Positions 1 through 7,669 of a stretch of 64,000 nt of DNA are shown one piece after another. The notes under the pieces were generated by a model. It did not search any database and was not told where the DNA came from. It saw nothing but the letters and a program-made list of their open reading frames with translations. Location: assembly GCA_002083615.1 (NCBI GenBank), contig MSXO01000012.1, positions 62,001-126,000 on the forward strand, in the 5' to 3' direction. The stretch is from Proteobacteria bacterium ST_bin11. GTDB taxonomy: Bacteria > Pseudomonadota > Gammaproteobacteria > Methylococcales > Methylomonadaceae. Within the stretch, counting starts at the first letter, position 1. Each line of letters begins with the position of its first letter. The translations under genes and the position numbers were made by a program.

Positions 1-378
1 CTGCATGGGGCTACGGCTTTTTTCCAGCGGGTCGCCCAGCGTATGTAGCACCGTGCCGGCATAGCAAAGCCGAGTCGGACCATCGTGCTGAAAGTGATGC
101 GCATCGATTCGAGCCACTTGCGGCGTCATATCGGCCCGCACGCCTAACATTTCTCCACTCAATTGATCTGTGAGTTTAAACGTCTGTAGATCTAGGTCAT
201 GCCCGGACCCGATCAGTAAGGAATGCAGAAAGTCTACAAAGGGTGGAATAACCAACTGGTAACCCCAGCAGGCAAACGTATCCAGCAGCTTTCGACGCAA
301 GGTTTCGAGGTGCGCGGCCTGTTCGGGCAAAACTTCGCTAATACCTTCAGGCAAAAGCCAGGTGTCTTTTTTTTGCAT
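1..378 (-). CDS. hisZ: ATP phosphoribosyltransferase regulatory subunit HisZ, N-terminal part
   Basis: Reading the minus strand from the ATG at 378 gives an open frame to the window edge, starting MQKKDTWLLPEGISEVLP and containing the class II synthetase-like stretch GVRADMTPQVARI. HisZ is a catalytically inactive histidyl-tRNA-synthetase paralogue that activates the short form of HisG in the first step of histidine synthesis. About 126 of its usual 380-400 residues are present; the rest is cut off by the window, not broken. It lies directly downstream of hflK-hflC, as in Pseudomonas and relatives, where purA comes next. A terminator-like hairpin separates it from hflC, so it may have its own promoter. 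Confidence 0.9.
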   Translation of the reverse strand, partial: MQKKDTWLLPEGISEVLPEQAAHLETLRRKLLDTFACWGYQLVIPPFVDFLHSLLIGSGHDLDLQTFKLTDQLSGEMLGVRADMTPQVARIDAHHFQHDGPTRLCYAGTVLHTLGDPLEKSRSPMQ

Positions 379-399
379 TTTGTCTATCTCAAACACAGC

Positions 400-424
400 A
401 AACGCCCCGCATAGCGGGGCGTTT
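400..424 (-). terminator. Hairpin terminator downstream of hflC
   Basis: An 11-bp inverted repeat (AAACGCCCCGC / GCGGGGCGTTT) with a 3-nt loop lies 25 bp after the hflC stop and 22 bp before the hisZ start. On the minus strand the stem runs into GTTTGCTGTGTTTG, a weak T-tract, so termination may be partial. Confidence 0.7.
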
Positions 425-448
425 AACTACATATAATACCAAGGGAGG

Positions 449-1303
449 TTATTTCTGATTCTTGAAATATTTGAAGAAGTCTGAATTCGGTTCCAGCACC
501 ATGATGTTGCCGGATTTACCCAAGCTTTCCTTGTAAGCGATCAGACTGCGGTAGAAAGCGAAGAAATCGCTGTCCTCGCTATACGCTTTAGCAAAGATAT
601 CGGCGGCTTTCGCATCGCCTTCGCCTCGCATTACTTCGGAATCTCGGTAAGCATTCGCCAAAATGATCTCGCGTTGCTTATCCGCATCAGCACGAATACG
701 CTCTGCAGCTTCCGAACCTTGCGAACGAAACTCCCGCGCTACCCGCGCCCGTTCCGCTTCCATCCGTTGATAAACCGAAGTACTGACTTCAGCAGGCAAA
801 TCGATGCGTTTGACTTGCACGTCGACGATGGTGATACCCAGCTTCGCTGCGTAAGGAGACACGTTGGTAATCAACGCGTCACGAATTGCGCTGCGGTCAG
901 TAGAGACCAATTGTTTGATCTCGCGTTTACTGAACTCGCTACGCGCAGAGTCTTTGATGATTTGATCGAGACGAATGTTTGCCTGATTCACGTCCCCGGC
1001 GACAGTAGTGTAAAAGGTCTTAACATCCCCTATGCGCCATTTCACGAATGAATCGACGATAACGTTCTTCTTTTCCGCCGTTAAAAAACGTTCCGGCGTG
1101 GAGTCCATGGTCAGAATCCGCGCGTCGAATTTTTTGACGTTATTGATAAAAGGCAGCTTGAAATGCATTCCCGGCTGGAAGTCAGCACCCACAATTTCGC
1201 CCAATTGAAATTTGATTACTCGCTCGGTTTCGGTAACGGTAAATACCGACATCGAGAACAAGATCACCACTGCGCCAACGGCGACTAAAATCTTATTGCC
1301 CAT
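449..1303 (-). CDS. hflC: HflC, membrane protease modulator (SPFH/prohibitin family)
   Basis: A 284-residue protein of normal HflC length. One N-terminal membrane anchor (about residues 5-20, ILVAVGAVVILFSMSVF) is followed by a periplasmic SPFH/band 7 domain and a charged coiled-coil region rich in Arg, Glu and Ala (about 180-220). HflC pairs with HflK in a large periplasmic cage around the FtsH protease and restrains its degradation of membrane proteins. It starts 1 nt after the hflK TAA stop, so the two are translationally coupled. Confidence 0.95.
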   Translation of the reverse strand: MGNKILVAVGAVVILFSMSVFTVTETERVIKFQLGEIVGADFQPGMHFKLPFINNVKKFDARILTMDSTPERFLTAEKKNVIVDSFVKWRIGDVKTFYTTVAGDVNQANIRLDQIIKDSARSEFSKREIKQLVSTDRSAIRDALITNVSPYAAKLGITIVDVQVKRIDLPAEVSTSVYQRMEAERARVAREFRSQGSEAAERIRADADKQREIILANAYRDSEVMRGEGDAKAADIFAKAYSEDSDFFAFYRSLIAYKESLGKSGNIMVLEPNSDFFKYFKNQK

Positions 1304-1304
1304 C

Positions 1305-2498
1305 TTATCGTCCTCTCACATCGCGATCACGGCTTGACGCGCGCACATCGGTTTTGATTTCTTTCACAGGCTGGGAGGGTAAAGAAACCGGTTCGTGACT
1401 AATCAATGGTGCCGACGAAGCGTCCTCGACAGCCTTATTAGCCAGTTTCTCCAGCGGCAAATACATAATGTTATTGCCACCTTTTACATCGACCAATACG
1501 TTGTTTGAGCGACCCAAAACCAATTCCATCGCTTCGATATACATCCGCTGCTTAGTGACCGCAGGGGCTTTCTTGTATTCAGTGAGCAATTGCGAGAAGC
1601 GGCTGACATCACCATTCGCGCGAGCAATAACTTTTTCTTTGTAACCTTCGGACTCCTGCACGATACGTGACGCCGCGCCGCGGGCCTTAGGTACAACATC
1701 GTTAGAATAAGCTTCCGCTTCGTTGATCAGGCGCTGCTTGTCTTCCCGCGCCTTGATGGCATCTTCGAAAGAACCTTGTACTTGTTCGGGCGGCTGCGCG
1801 TCTTGCAAATTCACGCTGGTGATCAGAATGCCGGTTTTATAGGCATCCATTACCGCTTGAATTTCGGATTTAACCGCCAGCACGATGTCACTACGTCCTT
1901 CGGTTAATACAAAATCCATATCGCTGCGACCAATAACACCACGTTGCACACTTTCGGTGACTTGTTTTAACGTTGAGGCCGGATCAAGCACGTTAAAAGC
2001 GTAATCCCTGGCGTCTTTAACCTGGTATTGGACAGCCAGACGTACGTCGACAATATTTTCGTCTTTGGTCAGCATCATCGCTTCTTTAGGCACCGAGCCC
2101 ATGCCCTGGCCGCCACCAGACCGGTAACCTACTTCTATGAAACGCTGTTGCTCGACATTGATCACAGCTACTTGCTCTACTGGCGACGGAATGTGCCAGT
2201 TGAGACCAGGCTGAGTAGTGTTGACGTAAGCGCCAAAGCGAGTCACCACGCCACGAGTACCTTCGTCGACGGTGTAAAACCCGCTCAGACCCCATAGGAT
2301 TGCTGCGCCTGCAGCCAGCAAACCCACACCTTTCATGGAAGGCCCGTTGCCGAGACCACCTTTGGAGCCGCCGCCGAAAATACCGCCAAGCTTGTCCTGT
2401 AGAGAACGAATTACCTCGTCCAAATCGGGTGGATCATTCTTATCATTACGACCACTCCAGGGGTCTTTTTTACCACCGCCGGGTTCATTCCAAGACAT
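1305..2498 (-). CDS. hflK: HflK, membrane protease modulator (SPFH/prohibitin family)
   Basis: The start at 2498 gives MSWNEPGGGKKDPWSG, the usual glycine-rich HflK opening, and has GGAGTG upstream; the longer frame from 2573 adds 25 residues with no family resemblance. The protein has 397 residues: a short Gly/Asp/Pro-rich cytoplasmic segment, one membrane helix (about 75-95), an SPFH domain, a coiled coil, and a Pro/Ser-rich, charged C-terminal tail. It forms the HflK-HflC complex that regulates FtsH. It precedes hflC with almost no gap and follows hflX after a 167-bp spacer. Confidence 0.95.
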   Translation of the reverse strand: MSWNEPGGGKKDPWSGRNDKNDPPDLDEVIRSLQDKLGGIFGGGSKGGLGNGPSMKGVGLLAAGAAILWGLSGFYTVDEGTRGVVTRFGAYVNTTQPGLNWHIPSPVEQVAVINVEQQRFIEVGYRSGGGQGMGSVPKEAMMLTKDENIVDVRLAVQYQVKDARDYAFNVLDPASTLKQVTESVQRGVIGRSDMDFVLTEGRSDIVLAVKSEIQAVMDAYKTGILITSVNLQDAQPPEQVQGSFEDAIKAREDKQRLINEAEAYSNDVVPKARGAASRIVQESEGYKEKVIARANGDVSRFSQLLTEYKKAPAVTKQRMYIEAMELVLGRSNNVLVDVKGGNNIMYLPLEKLANKAVEDASSAPLISHEPVSLPSQPVKEIKTDVRASSRDRDVRGR

Positions 2499-2665
2499 AC
2501 CAAACACTCCAATAATTGGATTTGAAAACTCTATAGCTGGTTCTTTTAGCGGACACCTTGCTCGGCACCCCAAGCATTAACGCGCCTACCCCAAAAACCG
2601 TCATTCTATCGTAAATTAGCCATTTCCGAGCAAATAACTCGGTCATTGCTCTAGCGCGCAGCCGA

Positions 2666-3931
2666 TTAAAGCTGCTCATGCACATCCATGCCCTTCAACA
2701 AGCCCAAGTGCTTTTTGTCGATTTCTATCGTCAGTTCGCAATCGCCACTATCGTTATTTACTTCATTGATTATTTTCACAAAAGTAAATAATTTGGCTTT
2801 TATACCCGCTTGGCTGGCTGGCAGATAGCAGGTCCGGATCACCTTGCTGCTCGCGAATAATTCGGACAAGGCTTGCTGCAACAGGTCACAGCCTACCCCA
2901 TTTTGTGCGGAAATCCAGACACTGACGGGTTTGCCGTCGGCATCGTAGTCAATGTGCGGCGCAACGTCCTCGAGTAAATCAATTTTGTTGAAAACCATCA
3001 ACTGAGGGATTTTCGCGGCATCAATATCGTTCAAGACTTGGTTGACTTGGTAAATGGTATCTTCGCGATCTTCGGCTGCGGCATCGATCACATGCATTAG
3101 GAGATCGGCTTCGCTGGCTTCCTGCAAAGTGGACCGAAAAGCCGCCACCAGCTCATGCGGCAAATGCCGAATAAAGCCAACGGTGTCCGCCAAAATGATC
3201 TCCCCGCCGTTACTAAGCGACAATTGCCGTAAGGTTGGATCGAGCGTCGCGAACAATTGATCCGCTGCATAAATACCGGCACCGGTTAAGGTGTTGAACA
3301 AGGTGGACTTTCCGGCATTGGTATAACCAACCAAGGAAACTGTAGGAATTTCAGCCTTTTTGCGCTTACTCCGGCCCTGATGACGCTGCTTTTCAACTTT
3401 TCCCAAGCGCTGTTGAATCTGCTTGATGCGCACAGCCAATAAGCGTCTATCGGTTTCCAGCTGGGTTTCGCCGGGACCTCGCAAACCGATACCGCCCTTC
3501 TGCCGCTCCAAATGCGTCCAACCCCGAATCAAGCGGGTTGATAGATGTTTGAGTTGCGCCAGTTCGACCTGCAATTTTCCTTCGAAGGTCTGCGCACGCT
3601 GGGCAAAAATGTCCAGAATCAAACCATTGCGATCAACCACCCTGACTTCCAACGCTTTTTCCAGATTGCGCTCTTGGCTGGGTGTTAGCGGATGATTGAC
3701 GATAACAATATTGGCTTCGTGCTCTACGATCGCCGCCCTGATTTCTTCAACCTTGCCAGTACCAACAAAGTATTTCGGATCTGGCCTATGGCGGCTACCC
3801 GTCACTACGTGAGTAGGCTGGGCACCTGCAGATTTAGTTAGTTCTTTAAGCTCGTCGAGATCTTCTTGGCCAACTTGCAAATTGAGGTGAACGAGGATGG
3901 CTCGTTCACCTGCATCGGGACGCTCAAACAA
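2666..3931 (-). CDS. hflX: Ribosome-associated GTPase HflX
   Basis: A 421-residue protein with the HflX N-terminal domain (including GTGKVEEIRAAI and the glycine-rich GGIGLRGPGETQLETDRR linker) and a GTPase domain: P-loop VSLVGYTNAGKSTLFN, DTVGF, and NKIDLL. HflX splits stalled or heat-damaged 70S ribosomes using GTP. It lies 11 bp after hfq and ahead of hflK-hflC, the standard order. The ATG at 3931 is the natural start. Confidence 0.95.
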   Translation of the reverse strand: MFERPDAGERAILVHLNLQVGQEDLDELKELTKSAGAQPTHVVTGSRHRPDPKYFVGTGKVEEIRAAIVEHEANIVIVNHPLTPSQERNLEKALEVRVVDRNGLILDIFAQRAQTFEGKLQVELAQLKHLSTRLIRGWTHLERQKGGIGLRGPGETQLETDRRLLAVRIKQIQQRLGKVEKQRHQGRSKRKKAEIPTVSLVGYTNAGKSTLFNTLTGAGIYAADQLFATLDPTLRQLSLSNGGEIILADTVGFIRHLPHELVAAFRSTLQEASEADLLMHVIDAAAEDREDTIYQVNQVLNDIDAAKIPQLMVFNKIDLLEDVAPHIDYDADGKPVSVWISAQNGVGCDLLQQALSELFASSKVIRTCYLPASQAGIKAKLFTFVKIINEVNNDSGDCELTIEIDKKHLGLLKGMDVHEQL

Positions 3932-3942
3932 AAAGTGACCTC

Positions 3943-4185
3943 TTAGCTTTCATCGCTAACGTCGGGATCACGGTGCATTGTGACATTTTTGCCAGGAACG
4001 ATAGTGGATATGGCATGCTTGTAAACCATTTGATTTACAGTGTTTTTCAGCATCACCACGTATTGGTCGAAAGAATCGACTCGGCCTTGCAGTTTGATAC
4101 CGTTAACCAAAAAAATAGACACAGGTGTGTGTTCTTTTCTGAGGGCATTCAAAAAGTTGTCCTGCAAGTTTTGTGCTTTCGACAT
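3943..4185 (-). CDS. hfq: RNA chaperone Hfq
   Basis: An 80-residue Sm-like protein starting MSKAQNLQDNFLNALRKEH from the ATG at 4185, with AGGAG 8 bp upstream; the frame extends further upstream but without family similarity. The Sm1 (VSIFLVNGIKLQGRVDSFD) and Sm2 (QMVYKHAISTIVP) motifs are intact and the C-terminal tail is short and acidic. Hfq forms a hexameric ring that pairs small RNAs with mRNAs. In most gammaproteobacteria miaA lies just upstream; here miaA is about 11 kb away (15243-16181) and ettA occupies that place. Confidence 0.97.
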   Translation of the reverse strand: MSKAQNLQDNFLNALRKEHTPVSIFLVNGIKLQGRVDSFDQYVVMLKNTVNQMVYKHAISTIVPGKNVTMHRDPDVSDES

Positions 4186-4375
4186 CCTATTTCTCCTTAT
4201 TATTGTTCGGTGCGCTATTAATACATTACCCGCTACACCCGCCAATTTCAACACGCGGGGCACGGATCATTAAAAACCTTTAACGAGTTTGGGACTGGCC
4301 TGCGCTATTTCAAGTTCAATTCGATCTTTATTAGCAAAGCCGTTGCAAAAATAACCACGGCTGCTTAACTTCAGC

Positions 4376-6040
4376 TTAGCCGATTTTTTTATATTTGAGA
4401 CGATGCGGGTTATCGGCATCGGTGCCCAAGCGACGGTGCCGATCGGCTTCGTAATCCGCATAGTTGCCTTCAAACCAGACCACCTCACTGTCACCTTCGA
4501 ATGCCAGCATGTGCGTGGCGATCCGGTCCAAGAACCAGCGATCATGCGAGATCACCACCGCGCAGCCTGGGAAAGCCAATAAAGCTTCTTCCAGCGCCCG
4601 CAAGGTTTCCACGTCCAAATCGTTGGTTGGCTCGTCGAGTAACAACACGTTGCCGCCGCTTTTCAAGAGCTTGGCCAAATGCACGCGGTTGCGTTCACCG
4701 CCGGATAATTCACCGATACGTTTTTGCTGATCCCCACCCTTAAAGTTAAAGCGGCCGATATATGCCCGCGATGGTGTCTCGTATTTGCCGACGGTGATCA
4801 TGTCCAAACCATCCGAGATTTCTTCCCAAACCGTTTTGCTGTTGTCCATGTCGTCGCGCAACTGATCGACGTAAGCCATCTGCACGGTTTGACCGAATTT
4901 GATATCGCCGGAATCCGGTTTTTCGAAACCAGCCATCATCCGGAATAGAGTAGTTTTACCGGCCCCGTTAGGCCCGATAATACCGACAATCCCGCCCGGC
5001 GGCAGTTTGAAACTGAGATTGTTGATCAGCAGTCTGTCGCCAAAACCCTTGCTAATATTCTCGACGTCGATCACCACATCGCCCAGACGCGGACCGGGTG
5101 GAATGTAAATTTCCTGGGTCTCGTTACGCTTTTGCGTTTCGACGGACGACAATTCTTCAAAACGCGCCAAACGGGCCTTGCTCTTGGCATGTCGACCTTT
5201 CTGGTTGGAACGCACCCACTCCAGCTCGGCTTTCATGGCTTTTTGCCTAGAAGACTCCTGTTTCTCCTCCAGCTCCAGGCGTTTTTCCTTTTGTTCCAAC
5301 CAGGACGAATAATTGCCTTCCCACGGAATACCCATACCGCGGTCCAGCTCCAGAATCCAACCAGCAACGTTATCCAGGAAGTATCTATCATGGGTTACCG
5401 CCACCACGGTGCCGGGATAGTCGTGCAGAAAGCGCTCCAGCCAGGCTACCGATTCCGCATCCAAGTGGTTAGTCGGCTCGTCCAGCAACAGCATATCGGG
5501 CTTGGACAGCAATAAACGGCACAGCGCCACCCGGCGTTTTTCACCACCGGACAACTTGGTGACATCAGCATCCCAATCCGGCAGACGCAAGGCATCAGCA
5601 GCCACTTCTAAAGTGCGATCCAGATTGTGACCGTCACAAGCGTTTATAATGTCTTCCAGCTTGGCCTGCTCTGCGGCTAGCGCATCGAAATCGGCGTCAG
5701 CATCGGCGTAAGCGGCGTAGACCGCGTCCAATCGGGCCAGCACATCTTTGATTTCCGCAACCGCTTCTTCAATATTGCCGCGCACGGTTTTATTAGGATC
5801 GAGTTGCGGCTCCTGCGACAGGTAGCCAATCTTGGTACCTTTCAGCGGAATCGCTTCACCTTCAATTTCCTTGTCGATGCCGGCCATGATGCGCAGCAAC
5901 GTGGATTTACCGGAACCGTTTAAGCCCAATACACCGATTTTCGCGCCGGGAAAAAACGATAGGGAAATATCCTTAAGAATATGCTTTTTGGGCGGTACGA
6001 TCTTGCCGACCCGGTTCATCGAGAAAATATATTGCGCCAT
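4376..6040 (-). CDS. ettA: Energy-dependent translational throttle protein EttA (ABC-F)
   Basis: A 554-residue ABC-F protein with two ATPase domains and no membrane segments. Domain 1 has GLNGSGKST, LSGGEKRRVALCRLL and DEPTNHLD; domain 2 has GPNGAGKTT, LSGGERNRVHLAKLL and DEPTNDLD. Between them lies the charged P-site tRNA interaction region (about 240-310). The N-terminus MAQYIFSMNRVGKIVPPKK is typical of EttA, which binds the ribosomal E site and gates the first peptide bond according to the ADP/ATP ratio. It is divergent from the KAP gene, with a 196-bp shared upstream region. Confidence 0.95.
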   Translation of the reverse strand: MAQYIFSMNRVGKIVPPKKHILKDISLSFFPGAKIGVLGLNGSGKSTLLRIMAGIDKEIEGEAIPLKGTKIGYLSQEPQLDPNKTVRGNIEEAVAEIKDVLARLDAVYAAYADADADFDALAAEQAKLEDIINACDGHNLDRTLEVAADALRLPDWDADVTKLSGGEKRRVALCRLLLSKPDMLLLDEPTNHLDAESVAWLERFLHDYPGTVVAVTHDRYFLDNVAGWILELDRGMGIPWEGNYSSWLEQKEKRLELEEKQESSRQKAMKAELEWVRSNQKGRHAKSKARLARFEELSSVETQKRNETQEIYIPPGPRLGDVVIDVENISKGFGDRLLINNLSFKLPPGGIVGIIGPNGAGKTTLFRMMAGFEKPDSGDIKFGQTVQMAYVDQLRDDMDNSKTVWEEISDGLDMITVGKYETPSRAYIGRFNFKGGDQQKRIGELSGGERNRVHLAKLLKSGGNVLLLDEPTNDLDVETLRALEEALLAFPGCAVVISHDRWFLDRIATHMLAFEGDSEVVWFEGNYADYEADRHRRLGTDADNPHRLKYKKIG

Positions 6041-6236
6041 TGTTTTTCTGCTGAAGAAAATAAAATCCTATTATACCGTGCCATATCGGATTTGAATGAC
6101 CATTTAAACCCTAACAACTTCGAATGAAGACTCTTCTCCCACTCACCAAATCTCTATGGAAGTATAATCAGCAACGTCTTAGCCAGATTATTTCCGCCTG
6201 ATTCCCACTGAACCTAGCTTTGAAGGAACAACAGCC

Positions 6237-7669
6237 ATGCCAGGACTCAACCATATAGATTTGCTGGGCGACAAACCGACTCGCCATGACGATCTTAATC
6301 GACAAGGTATCGTCGAAGAACTGGCCCATAGGATATTGACCTGCCCGACCCCATTAGTGTTGGGCATTCACGGTGATTGGGGAGCTGGCAAAACAAGTTT
6401 TCTAATGCAATTACAACATTTGCTCGGTCAGACTGAAGCCAGACTGAAGCCAGACTGAATGTTGATTCGCAGGCACTTAAATTACTTAATCCAGTTACGG
6501 TATGGTTCGATGCCTGGCGCTACCAAAGCGAAGCTGTGCCAGTAGTGGCCTTATTGTCTGCCATTCGCGAAGAATTCGGCCGCATAGCCAAAACCACGAA
6601 CTGGCTCAAGAAAATGGGCGACGTCACCATCAGAAGCTTACTAGCCATGCTCTCCGACATCGGTAAATTCATCCAATTTGAAGTCATGCCCGATGCCGCG
6701 AAAGTGCAGGCGTTCGGCGAGCAATGGGAAAAAGATCACCTCGCCAGTAAGCTCACCACAGATACCGCTTTGGAATTTCTGCAAGAAGCCATCAACATTC
6801 TTCTGCGCGGCTCCATAAACAAGAACAGCCAATCGCCAACAAGACGAGTCGTGGTTTTTATCGACGATCTCGACCGTTGCGAGCCCGAAGCTGCCTATAA
6901 ACTACTGGAAGGATTAAAGATTTATCTGCACTTGGAAAACTGCGTGTTCATACTTGGTATGAACCAACGCGCTGTCGAGGACGCCATCGCTTCACGCCTG
7001 CCAAAGAGCCTGGAGAATCAAGACCACATAACCCGTATCCGCGCTGCGGCCTATCTCGAAAAAATCTGCCAAAACGTGTGGCGCCTGCCGCTGCCGGAAG
7101 ATCCTGCTAAGATTCTTCAGGGCTGGATCGGCAGTCAAATTGGCAACCAAAACCAGAACGCGGCTATCGACCTGAATCAATTGAATCAATTGTTTGCGAC
7201 GGTATTCATCGATAAAAACGGCGCCACCATCAAATGCCTACCGCCGAATCCGCGACGATTAAAAGGCTTGGCGAATTTTTTACTTCGCCACCTGGATTTG
7301 CTTCCGGAAACTACTGACCCGAATCTCCAAAAGCGCGACTTTCGCAATCTCTTGTTGGTGGCTTATGTCTTTCAGTTTCACCACGATTTGTTTGTCCGCT
7401 GGCAGTACGAACCCAAGCTATACAGCCTGCTATTACGCTGGCTTCGTAGCGAGCTTTCCGACGAAATCAAACCAATATTCCTGAAAGCCTTGCAACTTCC
7501 CGAGAGCCTTATCCGAGACGCCAGCACGCCCACACCTTCTTATAATGTCCAACCTAACTATCCAGACCCAGGCGAAGCCAATTTGTTCTGGATTGCACCA
7601 TTGTTGTTGGACATGGCGGAACAGCATGTTGCCGCAGATTTTATCCCCTATCTAAAATGCCAATCATGA
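6237..7669 (+). pseudogene. KAP-family P-loop NTPase, frame broken by an 11-bp tandem duplication
   Basis: The first 74 codons (6237-6458) hold a Walker A motif, GIHGDWGAGKTSFLM (P-loop at residues 46-53), and stop at TGA 6456-6458. The rest continues in another frame from about 6460 to 7669. Removing one 11-bp unit of the duplication at 6431-6459 joins them into one 473-residue frame, restoring VWFDAWRYQ, a hallmark of KAP NTPases, and the Walker B VVVFIDDLDRCEP (about residue 200). KAP proteins are STAND-type ATPases linked to membrane complexes and phage defence. No convincing membrane pair is visible here. The downstream fragment alone could start at GTG 6536 but would lack the P-loop. 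It joins the NACHT gene through an ATGA overlap. Either a real off-state or an assembly artefact is possible. Confidence 0.85.
6431..6459 (+). repeat. 11-bp tandem duplication (GACTGAAGCCA) inside the KAP gene
   Basis: Two perfect copies of GACTGAAGCCA (6431-6441, 6442-6452) are followed by a partial third, GACTGAA (6453-6459). Eleven is not a multiple of three, so copy number sets the reading frame: one unit fewer gives a continuous KAP protein, and the present number gives a TGA stop. Confidence 0.95.
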
